NCBI RefSeq assembly: GCF_001693255.1
Contig: NZ_CP016474.1
Location: 762,661 to 826,660 of the forward strand
Direction of reading: 5' to 3'
Length of the DNA: 64,000 bases
Source: Picosynechococcus sp. PCC 7003
Lineage (GTDB): Bacteria; Cyanobacteriota; Cyanobacteriia; Cyanobacteriales; MRBY01
The position numbers and the translations under genes were made by a program. This document shows positions 55,344 to 64,000 of this stretch, in pieces. Every line of letters starts with the position of its first letter. The first letter of the stretch is position 1. The notes beneath the pieces are model-generated. The model worked only from the letters and a program-made list of their open reading frames with translations. It made no database searches and was not told the DNA's origin.

Positions 55344-55721
55344 CTATATTGTGGCACGTTCGCTTCGTTTCAGTACAGTTTCCCACAGCCAAAACAGGAA
55401 ACGACGCAGGGACTCGGGTGCTTGGGTTCCCCAGAGATTAATCGCGACACAAACCGCCCCAAAAACAGGCAAGATGAAAGTGGGCACCATCACAACCCCC
55501 ACCAAGAACCAAGTGCTGACATGGAGTACCATCAGGGTCACGCCCCCATAAACGGCGATCGCATTTCTTTGGATCAAACTCGGAGAGGCCTGACGCACCA
55601 CATAAACTAAGGTCAAAAAACTCAAAATCAGGTTAAAGGGAACCAAGCCACCACAGATGGCAATGCAATGGCACCGGGAAAATTCACACAACTGCTCAAA
55701 AACGCTACTCAATTCGGACAC
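55344..55721 (-). CDS. Small conserved membrane protein
   Basis: A protein of about 125 residues with three hydrophobic segments (GGLVPFNLILSFLTLVYVV, YGGVTLMVLHVSTWFLVGVV, FILPVFGAVCVAINLWG) and a Cys/His cluster near the start (CEFSRCHCIAICGG). No ATG is available. GTG 55721 (MSELSSVFEQL) is listed and TTG 55733 is four codons earlier. The Cys pattern could bind metal. It lies 29 bases upstream of the lepB start on the same strand. No named family. Confidence 0.6.
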   Translation of the reverse strand: MSELSSVFEQLCEFSRCHCIAICGGLVPFNLILSFLTLVYVVRQASPSLIQRNAIAVYGGVTLMVLHVSTWFLVGVVMVPTFILPVFGAVCVAINLWGTQAPESLRRFLFWLWETVLKRSERATI

Positions 55722-55861
55722 GGCAATATTCAAAGGCTTGTAAAAAAAGAGGGTGTTATTGCTCTGAGCCTAACGAATTCTTAGGAACTTTTACCTAACG
55801 TTTTATGAAGTCTCAGCCCGTAAAAACCTGGCCCATTGGCGATCGCCCCGCAACCCTGGCA

Positions 55862-56605
55862 CTAGAAATATTTCACATTGCGCTCAAAATTTTCCCCAAG
55901 GTAATACTGCCGCACCAGGGGATTGCTATAAAGCTCTTCTGTGGTTCCCGCTGCGAGGATTTCTCCGTCTCGCATGATGTAGGCCCGGTCAGTAATGGCG
56001 AGGGTTTCGCGAACGTTGTGATCAGTGATCAAAATGCCCATGTCCCGTTCCCGCAGTTGGGCCACAATTTGTTGAATTTCAGCAACGGCAATGGGATCAA
56101 CCCCCGCAAAGGGCTCATCAAGCAGGAGAAATTTCGGCCCTTGACCGCCAACGGCCAAAGCACGTGCCAATTCGGTACGTCGTCGTTCTCCCCCTGATAC
56201 CAGACGACCGCGGGTATTCACAATGCGGTTCAGCCGAAATTCACTCACCAATTCCTTGAGACGGTGTTGCTGTTGCCGGTGAGACAAGGGAGATTGTTCC
56301 AGGACTAGTTGAATATTTTCCTTGACCGTTAAATTCCGAAAAATGCTGGGTTGTTGGGTGAGATAACCAATGCCCAATTTTGCTCGTTCATCCAGACTCA
56401 GGGGTGTGATGTTCTGCCGCTGGAGCCAGACGCGCCCTTCATTGGGTTTAATCAGGCCCGTCGTAATGTAAAAAGTTGTGGTTTTCCCGGCACCATTCGG
56501 CCCCAAGAGACCAACAATTTCCCCTTGATTCACTTTCAGGTTGACACGGTTAACAATGACGCGCTTGCCATAGGTTTTGCGGATATTTTCGAGAACGATG
56601 GTCAC
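55862..56605 (-). CDS. lptB: LPS export ABC transporter ATP-binding protein LptB
   Basis: A 247-residue ATPase that powers transport of lipopolysaccharide to the outer membrane, in the LptB2FG complex. Walker A GPNGAGKTTT is near residue 36, signature SGGERRRTELARAL, Walker B FLLLDEPFAGVDP and H-loop ITDHNVRE. The SGGERRR form is typical of LptB. It starts three bases after lptA; the lptF/G permeases are not in the window. Confidence 0.95.
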   Translation of the reverse strand: MTIVLENIRKTYGKRVIVNRVNLKVNQGEIVGLLGPNGAGKTTTFYITTGLIKPNEGRVWLQRQNITPLSLDERAKLGIGYLTQQPSIFRNLTVKENIQLVLEQSPLSHRQQQHRLKELVSEFRLNRIVNTRGRLVSGGERRRTELARALAVGGQGPKFLLLDEPFAGVDPIAVAEIQQIVAQLRERDMGILITDHNVRETLAITDRAYIMRDGEILAAGTTEELYSNPLVRQYYLGENFERNVKYF

Positions 56606-56608
56606 GGT

Positions 56609-57073
56609 TTATTCGTCTTCGGGGAGGGTAATGGGAGCGGGGGCGATCGCCCGGTTTGGGGCCTGTTCGGGAATGAGATAGCTAGCTTCTACTTGTTCGC
56701 TGCGGCCTGGGGTGGCGACAAAACGTCCTTCGTCAATGGAATAGGTCATTTGTTCCGCCCGGAGACTATTGCCATCCTGGAGGACATAGACGTTGCCGCT
56801 GAGCACTAGTGTACGTTCTTCTGAAAAATATTGGGCCTGGGCTGCGGTGGCCTGGAGATTGCGGGCGGGATAGTTGATCCGCACATTGCCCCGGGCTGTG
56901 ATAATCCCCGTTTCGGTATTGGCTTCTTGGATATCAGAGCGCACTGTGAGGGCATTCGCATTCTGGGCTTGGGCGGCCTGCTGGGGGGGAAGCTGACTGA
57001 TTGTAGCGGCGATCGCCAAGGAGAGACCCCCAAATCCATACATCATTCGATTACCAAAGCCCTTGACCGTCAT
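56609..57073 (-). CDS. lptA: LPS transport periplasmic protein LptA
   Basis: A 154-residue exported protein with an N-terminal signal (about residues 1-36) and one OstA/LptA beta-jellyroll domain (SDIQEANTETGIITARGNVR, LSGNVYVLQDGNSLRAEQMTY in part). It forms the bridge that carries lipopolysaccharide across the periplasm. A Pro-rich tail follows. Tight spacing with lptB supports a shared transcript. Confidence 0.92.
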   Translation of the reverse strand: MTVKGFGNRMMYGFGGLSLAIAATISQLPPQQAAQAQNANALTVRSDIQEANTETGIITARGNVRINYPARNLQATAAQAQYFSEERTLVLSGNVYVLQDGNSLRAEQMTYSIDEGRFVATPGRSEQVEASYLIPEQAPNRAIAPAPITLPEDE

Positions 57074-57208
57074 GATTGTTGTACCTGCTAAAAATACTAT
57101 GCGCGCTGGGTGCGGCTATTTACCCTAAAGACGCAACGATGGCCGATTGAGTTGCGGAATTATCTTCCTATAGTAAGCCTGGGATTTCCCTTTTCAACAA
57201 AAATTCTC

Positions 57209-58420
57209 CTAGGTTTGGAGACGCATCACCCGGAGGCGATCGCCGGCTGGGATTTCACCAGTGCCCTGGGGGACAATGGCGAGGGCGTTGGTTTGGGCAA
57301 GATTCACTAAATTAGCAGAACTGTGACCGCCCCCAGCTAAACGAAAGAGATAACCCGTTGCCGTGGTTGCCAAGGTTCCCCACAGATAGGCATCCCGTTT
57401 TCCGGCGCCCTTGAGGGGCTGATCACAGGTAGCCCAGACAAATTCCGGTTCCCAAGGCCCGACCTCGCCCGACAACTTCTTTAATGCAGGCTGCACGAAA
57501 CGCCAACACCCCACCAAGGCCGACACCGGATTGCCAGGCAGACCAAAATAGAGTTTATTCCCAGGAAATTTCGCCACCGTTAGGGGTTTACCAGGACGGA
57601 TCGCCACACTACGGATGAAAATTTCGCCTCCCAGTTCTTCGAGGAGCTTTTCGACATAGTCAAATTCCCCCACGGAAACGCCCCCCGTCGAGAGGATCAG
57701 ATCCCCGGCGGCGATCGCCTTTTGCATGGTTGCTTTCAGTTGAGCCGGATCATCGGGGACAATGCCAAAATTTTTCGGAAGCGCCCCTTGCCCCTGGACA
57801 AAGGCCGTCAAACCATAGCGATTCGAATCAACAATCTGGCCGATTTCTAACTTTTCCTGGGGCGATCGCAGTTCATCCCCTGTAGAAAAAATCGCGACCC
57901 GTGGTTGCCGATAGACCGGAAATTTGACACATTGACAGGCCGCAAGCACAGCTAAATCTGCCGCCCCCAAACGTTGCCCTGGTTGTAGGAGGGGTTCCCC
58001 GGCTCGGTAATAATCACCCCGCTGGCGCACAAATTGCCGTAATTGGGGATTTTGCAAAATTTTGACCCGATCACCCCGTTGTTCTGTGTGCTCTTGCATC
58101 ACCACCGTATCTGCTCCAATTGGCAACATTGCCCCGGTAAAAATGCGCGCGGCTTGGCCAGATGCTAAGGATTTTTGGGGCGCTTGACCCGCCGGAATCG
58201 TTTCAACAACTTCCAGTTCAACGGGCTCCTCTGTCAGATCTGCAAACCGGATTGCATAACCATCCATGGCGGAATTATCCCAGTGGGGAATGTCCAATTT
58301 TCCAGTCGCCGTCGTTGCTAAAATCCGCCCCAGGGCTGTTTCTAAGGTGCTGGCTTCAGTTTCTCCCAGGGGGGCGATCGCCTGGAGGATTAGCGCTTGG
58401 GCTTGATCAACGGAAATCAT
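57209..58420 (-). CDS. moeA: Molybdopterin molybdenumtransferase MoeA
   Basis: A 403-residue enzyme that inserts molybdate into adenylated molybdopterin. Visible motifs are DNSAMDGYAIR, FTGAMLPIGADTVV, STGDEL, STGGVSVGEFDYV and FGLPGNPVSA, which cover the four MoeA domains in order. Length is typical. In cyanobacteria the cofactor serves nitrate reductase, but no nitrate genes are here. Stands alone on the minus strand. Confidence 0.95.
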   Translation of the reverse strand: MISVDQAQALILQAIAPLGETEASTLETALGRILATTATGKLDIPHWDNSAMDGYAIRFADLTEEPVELEVVETIPAGQAPQKSLASGQAARIFTGAMLPIGADTVVMQEHTEQRGDRVKILQNPQLRQFVRQRGDYYRAGEPLLQPGQRLGAADLAVLAACQCVKFPVYRQPRVAIFSTGDELRSPQEKLEIGQIVDSNRYGLTAFVQGQGALPKNFGIVPDDPAQLKATMQKAIAAGDLILSTGGVSVGEFDYVEKLLEELGGEIFIRSVAIRPGKPLTVAKFPGNKLYFGLPGNPVSALVGCWRFVQPALKKLSGEVGPWEPEFVWATCDQPLKGAGKRDAYLWGTLATTATGYLFRLAGGGHSSANLVNLAQTNALAIVPQGTGEIPAGDRLRVMRLQT

Positions 58421-58473
58421 ACTTCGTCACACGTTTTGACACCCAAACATAGTAAGTCAGTTTGCCAAAAAAG

Positions 58474-59055
58474 TTAGTCCGGCCCTGATGCGTCACCTTG
58501 GGGTTGGCGATTTTCCTGGTAGTACCGTTTCCATTCCGTCGAACTGCGCACCGCTAACCACAGCAAAATCATCGCAATAATGCCGCCCTGTTCCGGTGAT
58601 TGAAACGCAAACAAGACCAGCACCACACATAAAAAATCTTCCGTAAAAGACCACCACAGGGGCAGGCCCCGCAACCGAAAAAACCACCCCGTCAAAGTCA
58701 GCTTCAGGACAAAAGCCACCAGTCCCCCCATTACTCCCACGAGCCAGAGGGGTTCAAATTCTAACCGGATTACCTGGGCCACAGTCAGGCTTAAAATGGC
58801 CCCCACAATCGGGCTAAAAAATAAGGCGATCGCCTGGAGAATGCGTTGACCCAGGAGTTGCTTCGAGCCGAATAGTTCAAACACGGCCCACATCGTGAAA
58901 ATGGCGATCAAAACCCGGGGGGGCAACCAACCGATTCCAGGTAAATTTGCCACTAATTCATCACTGTGGAGCAGCAAAATAATCAACAACGGTAAACCGA
59001 TGCGCATTCCCGCCGCCGCCGCCGCTGACAATACCGCCAAAAATCCGATGATCAT
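58474..59055 (-). CDS. DUF4126 family membrane protein
   Basis: A 193-residue protein with about five or six hydrophobic segments, matching the DUF4126 family: an Ala-rich first helix (LAVLSAAAAAGMRIGLPLLI) and WLPPRVLIAIFTMWAVFE. The C-terminal tail is polar. ATG 59055 is preferred over TTG 59082. The function of the family is unknown. It is divergent from gdhA and 53 bases upstream of moeA on the same strand. Confidence 0.82.
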   Translation of the reverse strand: MIIGFLAVLSAAAAAGMRIGLPLLIILLLHSDELVANLPGIGWLPPRVLIAIFTMWAVFELFGSKQLLGQRILQAIALFFSPIVGAILSLTVAQVIRLEFEPLWLVGVMGGLVAFVLKLTLTGWFFRLRGLPLWWSFTEDFLCVVLVLFAFQSPEQGGIIAMILLWLAVRSSTEWKRYYQENRQPQGDASGPD

Positions 59056-59263
59056 GTCCACATAAAAAATTCTGTGCCACAACCCCGTGGACAGAAGAGC
59101 TTACTCTTCAGTGTATCGTTCCATTTTTAGGGATGACTGCTTTCTTAAATCTTGCATTATTTCGTACCAGCAGATGTAACGATTTTCCCGCGATCTCTGC
59201 TCCCAGTCTCACAAGCCAAAGTCACCGTGATTTAATACCTCTATTCGGCTTAAACCATAAACC

Positions 59264-60559
59264 ATGACGGTAAATTCTCTCCTGAGCGATGCCAGCCTCC
59301 GCCTCGAAAAAGCGCTCCACCACGTTAACATCTCTGAAGATGCCAGCGAACGCTTAAAGTATCCCAAAATGAGCCTGAGCGTTTCCATTCCCGTGCGCCT
59401 CGATGATGGTTCTTTAAGGATTTTTCGGGGGTATCGGGTGCGGTACGACGACACCAGGGGGCCGGGCAAAGGGGGCGTGCGGTATCACCCCAACGTTTCT
59501 CTGGATGAAGTACAATCCTTAGCCTTTTGGATGACCTTCAAATGTGCCTTGCTAGATCTGCCCTTTGGGGGAGCCAAGGGGGGCATTACCGTTGATGCCA
59601 AAAGTCTTTCTAAAGCAGAACTAGAACGTTTGAGTCGGGGTTACATCGAGGCGATCGCCGATGCCATTGGCCCGGACACAGACATCCTAGCGCCAGATGC
59701 CTATACCAATGCCATGGTAATGGGCTGGATGATGGATCATTACAGCATCATTCAACGGAAAATTTTACCGGGGGTCGTAACGGGCAAACCCTTGGGCATG
59801 GGAGGGAGCCAAGGACGTAATACTGCGACGGCCAGTGGTGCCTTTGATGTGATCAAAACTATCTGCAAAAAACTAGACTATGTCCCCGAAAAAACCACCG
59901 TTGCGGTGCAAGGGTTTGGCAATGCCGGGGCGGAACTGGCCCAACAACTGGCCTGTGCTGGTTATCGTGTTGTCGCTGTTAGTGATTCTCGCGGGGGAAT
60001 TTATGCAGAACAAGGCTTAGATATTCCGAGTATTCGCCATTACAAGTCAGAAAGTCGGAATATGGCTGCTGTTTATTGTGAAAAATCCGTTTGCAATATT
60101 GTTGAACATCAAATCATTACCAATGAACAACTCTTGACCTTGGATGTGGACATTTTGATTCCGGCGGCCCTTGAAAATCAAATTACAGCGGACAATGCCC
60201 ACCAAGTAAAGGCCAAATTAATTTTTGAAGTGGCCAATGGCCCCATCACCTCTGCCGCCGACGTCATCCTAGAGGCGAAAGGGATCATGGTGGTGCCGGA
60301 TATCCTCACAAATGCTGGGGGTGTCACCGTGAGTTATTTTGAGTGGGTACAAAATCGCAGTGGCTTTTACTGGTCGGCGACGGACGTTCGGGAGCGGCTA
60401 AAGACACGCATGGTCACGGCCACAAACCAGGTATGGCACATTGCCCAGACGCGACAGATTTCGATGCGTACCGCTGCCTATGTCCAGGCCTTGATGCGCC
60501 TCGGCGAGGCCCTAGATGCGAAGGGGACACGCACTTATTTTTTAGGAAGTTCGGCCTAG
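59264..60559 (+). CDS. gdhA: Glutamate dehydrogenase (Glu/Leu/Phe/Val family)
   Basis: A 431-residue NAD(P)-linked dehydrogenase that interconverts glutamate with 2-oxoglutarate and ammonium. It has GPGKGGVRYHPNVS, the catalytic Lys in LPFGGAKGGI, the active-site DILAPDAYTNAMVMGWMMD, the Rossmann motif VAVQGFGNAGAE, and VPDILTNAGGVTVSYFEW. Size fits the hexameric short form. Coenzyme choice cannot be read safely; the loop after the last strand starts with SDSRGG. Confidence 0.94.
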   Translation: MTVNSLLSDASLRLEKALHHVNISEDASERLKYPKMSLSVSIPVRLDDGSLRIFRGYRVRYDDTRGPGKGGVRYHPNVSLDEVQSLAFWMTFKCALLDLPFGGAKGGITVDAKSLSKAELERLSRGYIEAIADAIGPDTDILAPDAYTNAMVMGWMMDHYSIIQRKILPGVVTGKPLGMGGSQGRNTATASGAFDVIKTICKKLDYVPEKTTVAVQGFGNAGAELAQQLACAGYRVVAVSDSRGGIYAEQGLDIPSIRHYKSESRNMAAVYCEKSVCNIVEHQIITNEQLLTLDVDILIPAALENQITADNAHQVKAKLIFEVANGPITSAADVILEAKGIMVVPDILTNAGGVTVSYFEWVQNRSGFYWSATDVRERLKTRMVTATNQVWHIAQTRQISMRTAAYVQALMRLGEALDAKGTRTYFLGSSA

Positions 60560-60594
60560 GGTGTGGGATTTTTTGTGGCGATCGCCTCCTTTCT

Positions 60595-61380
60595 CTACGC
60601 CCTAGAGACCGCGAAATCAGCGGGATTTAGCCAACGACAGATCTCTGTTTTTAATCCCTTTAAATCCTTGGACAGTCCTTGCTTTAACCACTGACCAAAG
60701 GTATCGAGGGGAGAAAAGCCTTCGGTAAATTGCCAGTCTAGATCCTGGCCCAAAGGGGTGAGGTGATTTCCCGTCAGGTTGAGGGTGGCTACCATATTGG
60801 GGAAACGTTCGATGAGAATGGGGGTCAGATCCGGGGTTTGGTCAATGGTGTCGTTATTAAACTGAATCAGGAGATTGCGCCGGATCTGGTAGCTGCTTTG
60901 GATAATTTCGTTGGTCTCAAGAGGAGAAGGGGTAAATTCAAAATTAATCGTGTTATCTGGGTCAAACTGCTCGAAGAAAGGAATAGATTTTTTGACGGGG
61001 AAATTATTGTAGGACATCAAAACATTGCCCGCCCGTTGCACATTAAATAAGCTGCCAATCAACAGGTGAATTTTGCAGCCCATGCTGTGACCCACACCAT
61101 AGATGGGGAGGTAACGGTAGCCCAGTTGATTTGAGTTTTGCAGTCGTTCGAGGATATTTTCAAAGCGGTTGAGCACCTGCCGGGTGATCGCCAAATGATC
61201 AAACCCATTCACAAAAGGGGTAGTGATAATCGCATACCCTTCGGCGGCAAGCTGTTCTAGGAGCCATTTATAGGTGAGTTGCGGCGCAGTGCCCACAAAA
61301 GCGCCCCCCAAAAAATGAATCACCCCCACCGGTTGTACTGGGATTAAAATCCAACTGCCACCAGACTCTTGCCAAATCAT
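60595..61380 (-). CDS. DUF1350 family protein (alpha/beta hydrolase-like)
   Basis: A 261-residue protein of the DUF1350 family, common in cyanobacteria and plastids. IHFLGGAFVGTAPQLTYKWL and GVGHSMGCKIHLLIGS mark an alpha/beta hydrolase-like fold with a Ser in GHSMG. The remainder has LTGNHLTPLGQD, which could hold the His of the triad. Its substrate and role are unknown to me. Confidence 0.85.
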   Translation of the reverse strand: MIWQESGGSWILIPVQPVGVIHFLGGAFVGTAPQLTYKWLLEQLAAEGYAIITTPFVNGFDHLAITRQVLNRFENILERLQNSNQLGYRYLPIYGVGHSMGCKIHLLIGSLFNVQRAGNVLMSYNNFPVKKSIPFFEQFDPDNTINFEFTPSPLETNEIIQSSYQIRRNLLIQFNNDTIDQTPDLTPILIERFPNMVATLNLTGNHLTPLGQDLDWQFTEGFSPLDTFGQWLKQGLSKDLKGLKTEICRWLNPADFAVSRA

Positions 61381-61414
61381 TATTTGCCCGTTTATCGCTT
61401 ACTAAAAGTGGCTC

Positions 61415-62389
61415 CTATTGTAGGAGTTTTTCGGGGTTGGTGTGGCTCATCAAGTACAGGTCAGCCTCAGAAATACCCGCCGCTGCCAACTGTTCTAAAA
61501 ATTGCTGGTAGCCGTCTATGGGAGATGGATCGAGGGCCCGTCCGAGATCGGTGCTGAGGACAAAGTGGCTTGCCCCGATGCTTTGGATCGCCGCCGCCAT
61601 TGCTTCAATGCTCACATTCTCCCAGACTTGGTGGTCGGCTTCGGTGGCATTTTCTCCCATCAACGTATTCACATAGGTTAATTCTAAGAATGCCCCTTGG
61701 TCGGCGATCGCCTGCATTTGTGCGAGGTTTAACCCTGGTACGGTGGCCATCGCATGGGTTACGAGGATTTTTTCGACGCCCAATTGTTTTGCCGCAGGTA
61801 CAACGGTGAGAATTTCTGCCGGGGAAATGTGCCCTGTGCCTAAAACCAGATCATGGGCGGCAATGTACTGCAAAATTTCCGGCATTTCTGGCACCAGATG
61901 ACCATAGCGGGCAACCCGCAATCCCCCAAAGTGGTGGTTCAGGGTTTGACGATGGTGGGCCGCATCAATGGTAGGAAGCCAAACGACTTTCCCTCGCCCT
62001 TCTCCCAGGCGATCCATCGTTTCCACGGCCCTGAGATTCAAGCCCCCGATCGTCTCATTGAGCACAACGCCCCCATACACTTCGATGTCCGGCACAACTT
62101 TATGGGCCAGCACTGCCCGATCCGCCGTTGGGGTGACGTGGTTTTTGAGTACGAGGGCTTGCATCCCTGCCTGGGCCGCTTTTTCAACCAGTTCTAAGTC
62201 ATCGTATAACCTGGCGGTGACATCCGGAGCGGAATGGACATGGAAATCGATACTGCCTTTAAAGTCTATGGCAGAATCTACGGCGATCGCCCCCAGTGTT
62301 CCGGCCCCCCAAATCCAGAGACCCAAACTGAACCCAACCAACAGCCGCAACCGTCGGGGATTTTTAAGGAAAGAAAAGGGGCGTTCCAT
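61415..62389 (-). CDS. DUF6282 family amidohydrolase-like protein with signal peptide
   Basis: A 324-residue protein with an N-terminal signal or anchor (about residues 12-36) and then a metal-dependent hydrolase-type barrel. Metal-binding candidates are DFHVHSAPD, VLKNHVTP, TIDAAHHRQ, GTGHISPAE and LVTHAM. This fits DUF6282/amidohydrolase relatives. The presence of an export signal is notable. ATG 62389 is chosen over TTG 62404. Substrate unknown. Confidence 0.8.
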   Translation of the reverse strand: MERPFSFLKNPRRLRLLVGFSLGLWIWGAGTLGAIAVDSAIDFKGSIDFHVHSAPDVTARLYDDLELVEKAAQAGMQALVLKNHVTPTADRAVLAHKVVPDIEVYGGVVLNETIGGLNLRAVETMDRLGEGRGKVVWLPTIDAAHHRQTLNHHFGGLRVARYGHLVPEMPEILQYIAAHDLVLGTGHISPAEILTVVPAAKQLGVEKILVTHAMATVPGLNLAQMQAIADQGAFLELTYVNTLMGENATEADHQVWENVSIEAMAAAIQSIGASHFVLSTDLGRALDPSPIDGYQQFLEQLAAAGISEADLYLMSHTNPEKLLQ

Positions 62390-62454
62390 GGCAGAGAATG
62401 ACAAGCTTTTATCCTAGTGAATATGGTTTAAGGATTCCTTTCGTTTACGGAAGA

Positions 62455-62498
62455 GAGGATATCAACGTATGATATGTTACGTTAATTAAAATATCCTC
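62455..62498. promoter_or_regulatory. Nested inverted repeats upstream of psbI
   Basis: Outer arms GAGGATAT (62455-62462) and ATATCCTC (62491-62498), inner arms AACGTA (62464-62469) and TACGTT (62478-62483). They sit in the divergent gap between psbI and the DUF6282 gene. A regulator-binding site or a leader hairpin is possible. Confidence 0.45.
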
Positions 62499-62548
62499 AT
62501 AAAACCAATTGCACCCGTTGGTTTTGTGTTCACAGGAGACCTATAAAT

Positions 62549-62665
62549 ATGCTTACCCTTAAGATTGCTGTTTACATCACAGTCATTTTCTTTGTATCTC
62601 TGTTTATCTTCGGTTTTCTATCTAGCGACCCAACCCGGAACCCCGGTAGAAAAGATTTCGAATAA
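62549..62665 (+). CDS. psbI: Photosystem II reaction center protein PsbI
   Basis: A 38-residue single-pass PSII subunit bound near D1 and CP43. It starts [10 protein letters not shown] and ends [14 protein letters not shown], the conserved stromal tail. ACAGGAGACC upstream is a strong ribosome-binding site. A terminator follows about 52 bases after the stop, so it is monocistronic. Confidence 0.97.
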   Translation: MLTLKIAVYITVIFFVSLFIFGFLSSDPTRNPGRKDFE

Positions 62666-62716
62666 AGTATTTTGGGCTGTTTATCGCCGCAAACTTGATT
62701 TACAGCATCAAAAATG

Positions 62717-62749
62717 GTGGGGATCTGTCCTAGGACAACCCCACTTTTT
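62717..62749 (+). terminator. Rho-independent terminator after psbI
   Basis: GTGGGG ... CCCCAC stem (62717-62722 and 62739-62744) with an inner TGTCCTAGGACA palindrome, followed by TTTTT. Confidence 0.85.
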
Positions 62750-62827
62750 CATGGGTACGGGTTTTTGGATTCGCTACATTGAAAAGAAACGCCATTGAGT
62801 CCCCCGAACTATCGCCCAAATGTAACC

Positions 62828-63115
62828 ATGCTAAGACCTACTTTTCCTCTCACCGCCGTTGTTCTGTTCCTGACGGCCCCCCTAGCGATCGCCTTACCTC
62901 CCCCGGAAGATTTACCCGAAGAAGTCCTGCGCCCGGAAATTATTACCGAAGGGCGATCGCCCATTGATGGCGAACCCGTCACCGCCCAAGAATATGCTGA
63001 AATTCAACAGGAACAGGCGGAACGAAATCTTCCTCCCACCGTCAATGCGGACATCCAGCAAACTATTTTTCTGCTCCGGTTGCGAAAATTACTGCAAACG
63101 ATTTCTCCCTTTTAA
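62828..63115 (+). CDS. Small secreted protein of unknown function
   Basis: A 95-residue protein with an N-terminal signal peptide (TAVVLFLTAPLAIALP). The mature part is acidic and Pro/Glu-rich (PPPEDLPEEVLRPEIITEG), then helical, ending LRLRKLLQTISPF. ATG 62828 is chosen over an in-frame TTG at 62795. I recognise no family name. It lies in the lumen or periplasm if the signal works. Confidence 0.65.
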   Translation: MLRPTFPLTAVVLFLTAPLAIALPPPEDLPEEVLRPEIITEGRSPIDGEPVTAQEYAEIQQEQAERNLPPTVNADIQQTIFLLRLRKLLQTISPF

Positions 63116-63270
63116 ACTTTTTTGTCGGCAAACTGAACTATAAATTTTTGTTGAGTGACGGCTGGGGAGGGGATGAGAGAGACAAAAGTCCGGTGCTAAA
63201 ATGCTGTCAATTCTGAGCTTTCCCCTACGGGAAACCCAGGCCCATTGTTCGTTTTGGTGATGAGGATCAG

Positions 63271-64000
63271 ATGAATATTCGCGCAGGTCTCACGGCGTTG
63301 GGGGTGACCATGGCTACCCTAGGGCCAGTTAGTTTTACACCCATGGCTCAAGCCAATAGCACTTTATTTGGCACCCAGGATCTGACTCCTGGAGATGTGG
63401 TGGCGATCGCCGTGCCCCTTGCTGGGGGTGAAGCCTATAACCTTGTGATCCTGGAACAACTTGACCAAAACCGGGCCTGCTGGCGGGAACAGGGAGGCTC
63501 CCCCACGGTCATTGATCCGCTATTGTTGCAATTTGACTTTACGGGGATTTGTGGCCGTAGCACCGACTCCAACGGCTATTCCCTCCGCCTAGGGGAAGAA
63601 GATATGGCTTGGCGCTATCGCCTCCAGTTGGTTCAAGAAAGGGGCACGGTTGTCCTCAAAGCCTTTGATGTGGAAAATTCTTGGCGATCGCCCATCGAAA
63701 TAGGACATACCGGCGGCCTAGCCCAAGGAATGCTGAAGATCAACCTTAATCCGGGTTGGCGCATGGCGAAACGCACTTACGAAGGCAAAACCCTCGGCCA
63801 CATTTACCTAGCCAATGAAAGGCCCCTCGACCAATTGGTTGCTACGGCCCCCCGACAGGAATGGGTCTCAAGTGCCACCACCTACACCAGTAGCAAGATT
63901 ACCGAAAAATCTGTCTCTGGCAGCGAAACAATTCAAATTTTCGTTCCCCCCTACCAAGAAACCACCAGACTTCCGAGCGAAACCCTCGTGGCGGCAATTA
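63271..64000 (+). CDS. DUF3747 domain protein (partial, 3' end outside window)
   Basis: About 243 residues are visible from ATG 63271. A signal peptide (about residues 1-28) is followed by a DUF3747 domain with hallmarks VILEQL, CWREQGG, DPLLLQFDFTGICGRSTDSNGYS, GWRMAKRTYEGKTLGHIYL (each in part). This family is secreted and largely cyanobacterial, often with extra C-terminal domains that here lie beyond the window. Function unknown. TGAGGAT upstream can serve as ribosome-binding site. Confidence 0.85.
   Translation, partial: MNIRAGLTALGVTMATLGPVSFTPMAQANSTLFGTQDLTPGDVVAIAVPLAGGEAYNLVILEQLDQNRACWREQGGSPTVIDPLLLQFDFTGICGRSTDSNGYSLRLGEEDMAWRYRLQLVQERGTVVLKAFDVENSWRSPIEIGHTGGLAQGMLKINLNPGWRMAKRTYEGKTLGHIYLANERPLDQLVATAPRQEWVSSATTYTSSKITEKSVSGSETIQIFVPPYQETTRLPSETLVAAI

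Noticed and set aside
62565-62798. 77-codon frame overlapping psbI
   Set aside because: It is out of frame with the certain psbI gene and runs through its terminator.

Overview
The window is a stretch of cyanobacterial chromosome. Genes for thylakoid proteins are spread through it (PsbI, PsbX, PetN, Thf1/Psb29, Ycf66, PSRP-3/Ycf65). The ATP synthase genes are split into two clusters in the cyanobacterial way, and the octamer GCGATCGC (HIP1) recurs throughout. Gene content and codon use fit a coastal or marine unicellular type such as Picosynechococcus (Synechococcus sp. PCC 7002-like). That genus is an inference from memory, not a database match. I see no transposase gene, prophage, CRISPR array, tRNA or rRNA.

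Layout. 1-3.4 kb (minus): an ABC exporter cut by the window edge, a PhnC-type ATPase and a membrane-anchored hydrolase. 3.6-5.0 kb (plus): rlmN and tatA. 5.0-8.7 kb (minus): a conserved protein, a GT4 glycosyltransferase, an MFS transporter and ureE. 9.1-10.4 kb (plus): a small Cys/His protein and a pentapeptide-repeat protein. 10.4-16.5 kb (minus): a GMC oxidoreductase and a five-gene terminal-oxidase cluster (two DUF2231 membrane proteins, ctaC, ctaD, ctaE). Subunit II has lost its CuA ligands, which identifies the alternative respiratory terminal oxidase (ARTO). 16.9-20 kb: cimA, a lipoprotein and thf1. 20.3-26.5 kb (minus): atp1-a-c-b'-b-delta-alpha-gamma. 26.7-34.8 kb: housekeeping genes (aldo/keto reductase, ispG, a P-loop/DRTGG protein, an EbsA-like protein, dusA, a four-carbon acid sugar kinase, rsmG). 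35-36.9 kb (plus): the beta-epsilon operon. 37-43 kb: PSRP-3, then rimP-nusA-ylxR-infB. 43.1-45 kb: petN with a 45-residue partner, deoC, recO. 45-48 kb (minus): a single-pass membrane protein and a doubled PhnE permease. 48-50.2 kb (plus): psbX, ycf66, a TolB-like lipoprotein and a 71-residue membrane protein behind a highly structured leader. 50.2-62.4 kb: YheT-type hydrolase, ABC-F protein, O-methyltransferase, GT2 glycosyltransferase, lepB, lptB-lptA, moeA, DUF4126, gdhA, DUF1350 and DUF6282 proteins. 62.5-64 kb (plus): psbI, a small secreted protein, and a DUF3747 protein cut by the window edge.

Functionally the region is bioenergetic (complete ATP synthase, ARTO, b6f and PSII small subunits) mixed with translation, lipoprotein/envelope export and cofactor genes. 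The most unusual signals are these: the CuA-less oxidase with its DUF2231 partners and a co-oriented GMC dehydrogenase; hairpins at three gene borders inside the ATP synthase operons, two of which share AGGTCA/TGACCT arms; a consensus promoter and pseudoknot-capable leader at 49.78-49.95 kb; a transporter whose ATPase and fused permease lie 44 kb apart; and several very short genes that a length cut-off would miss.
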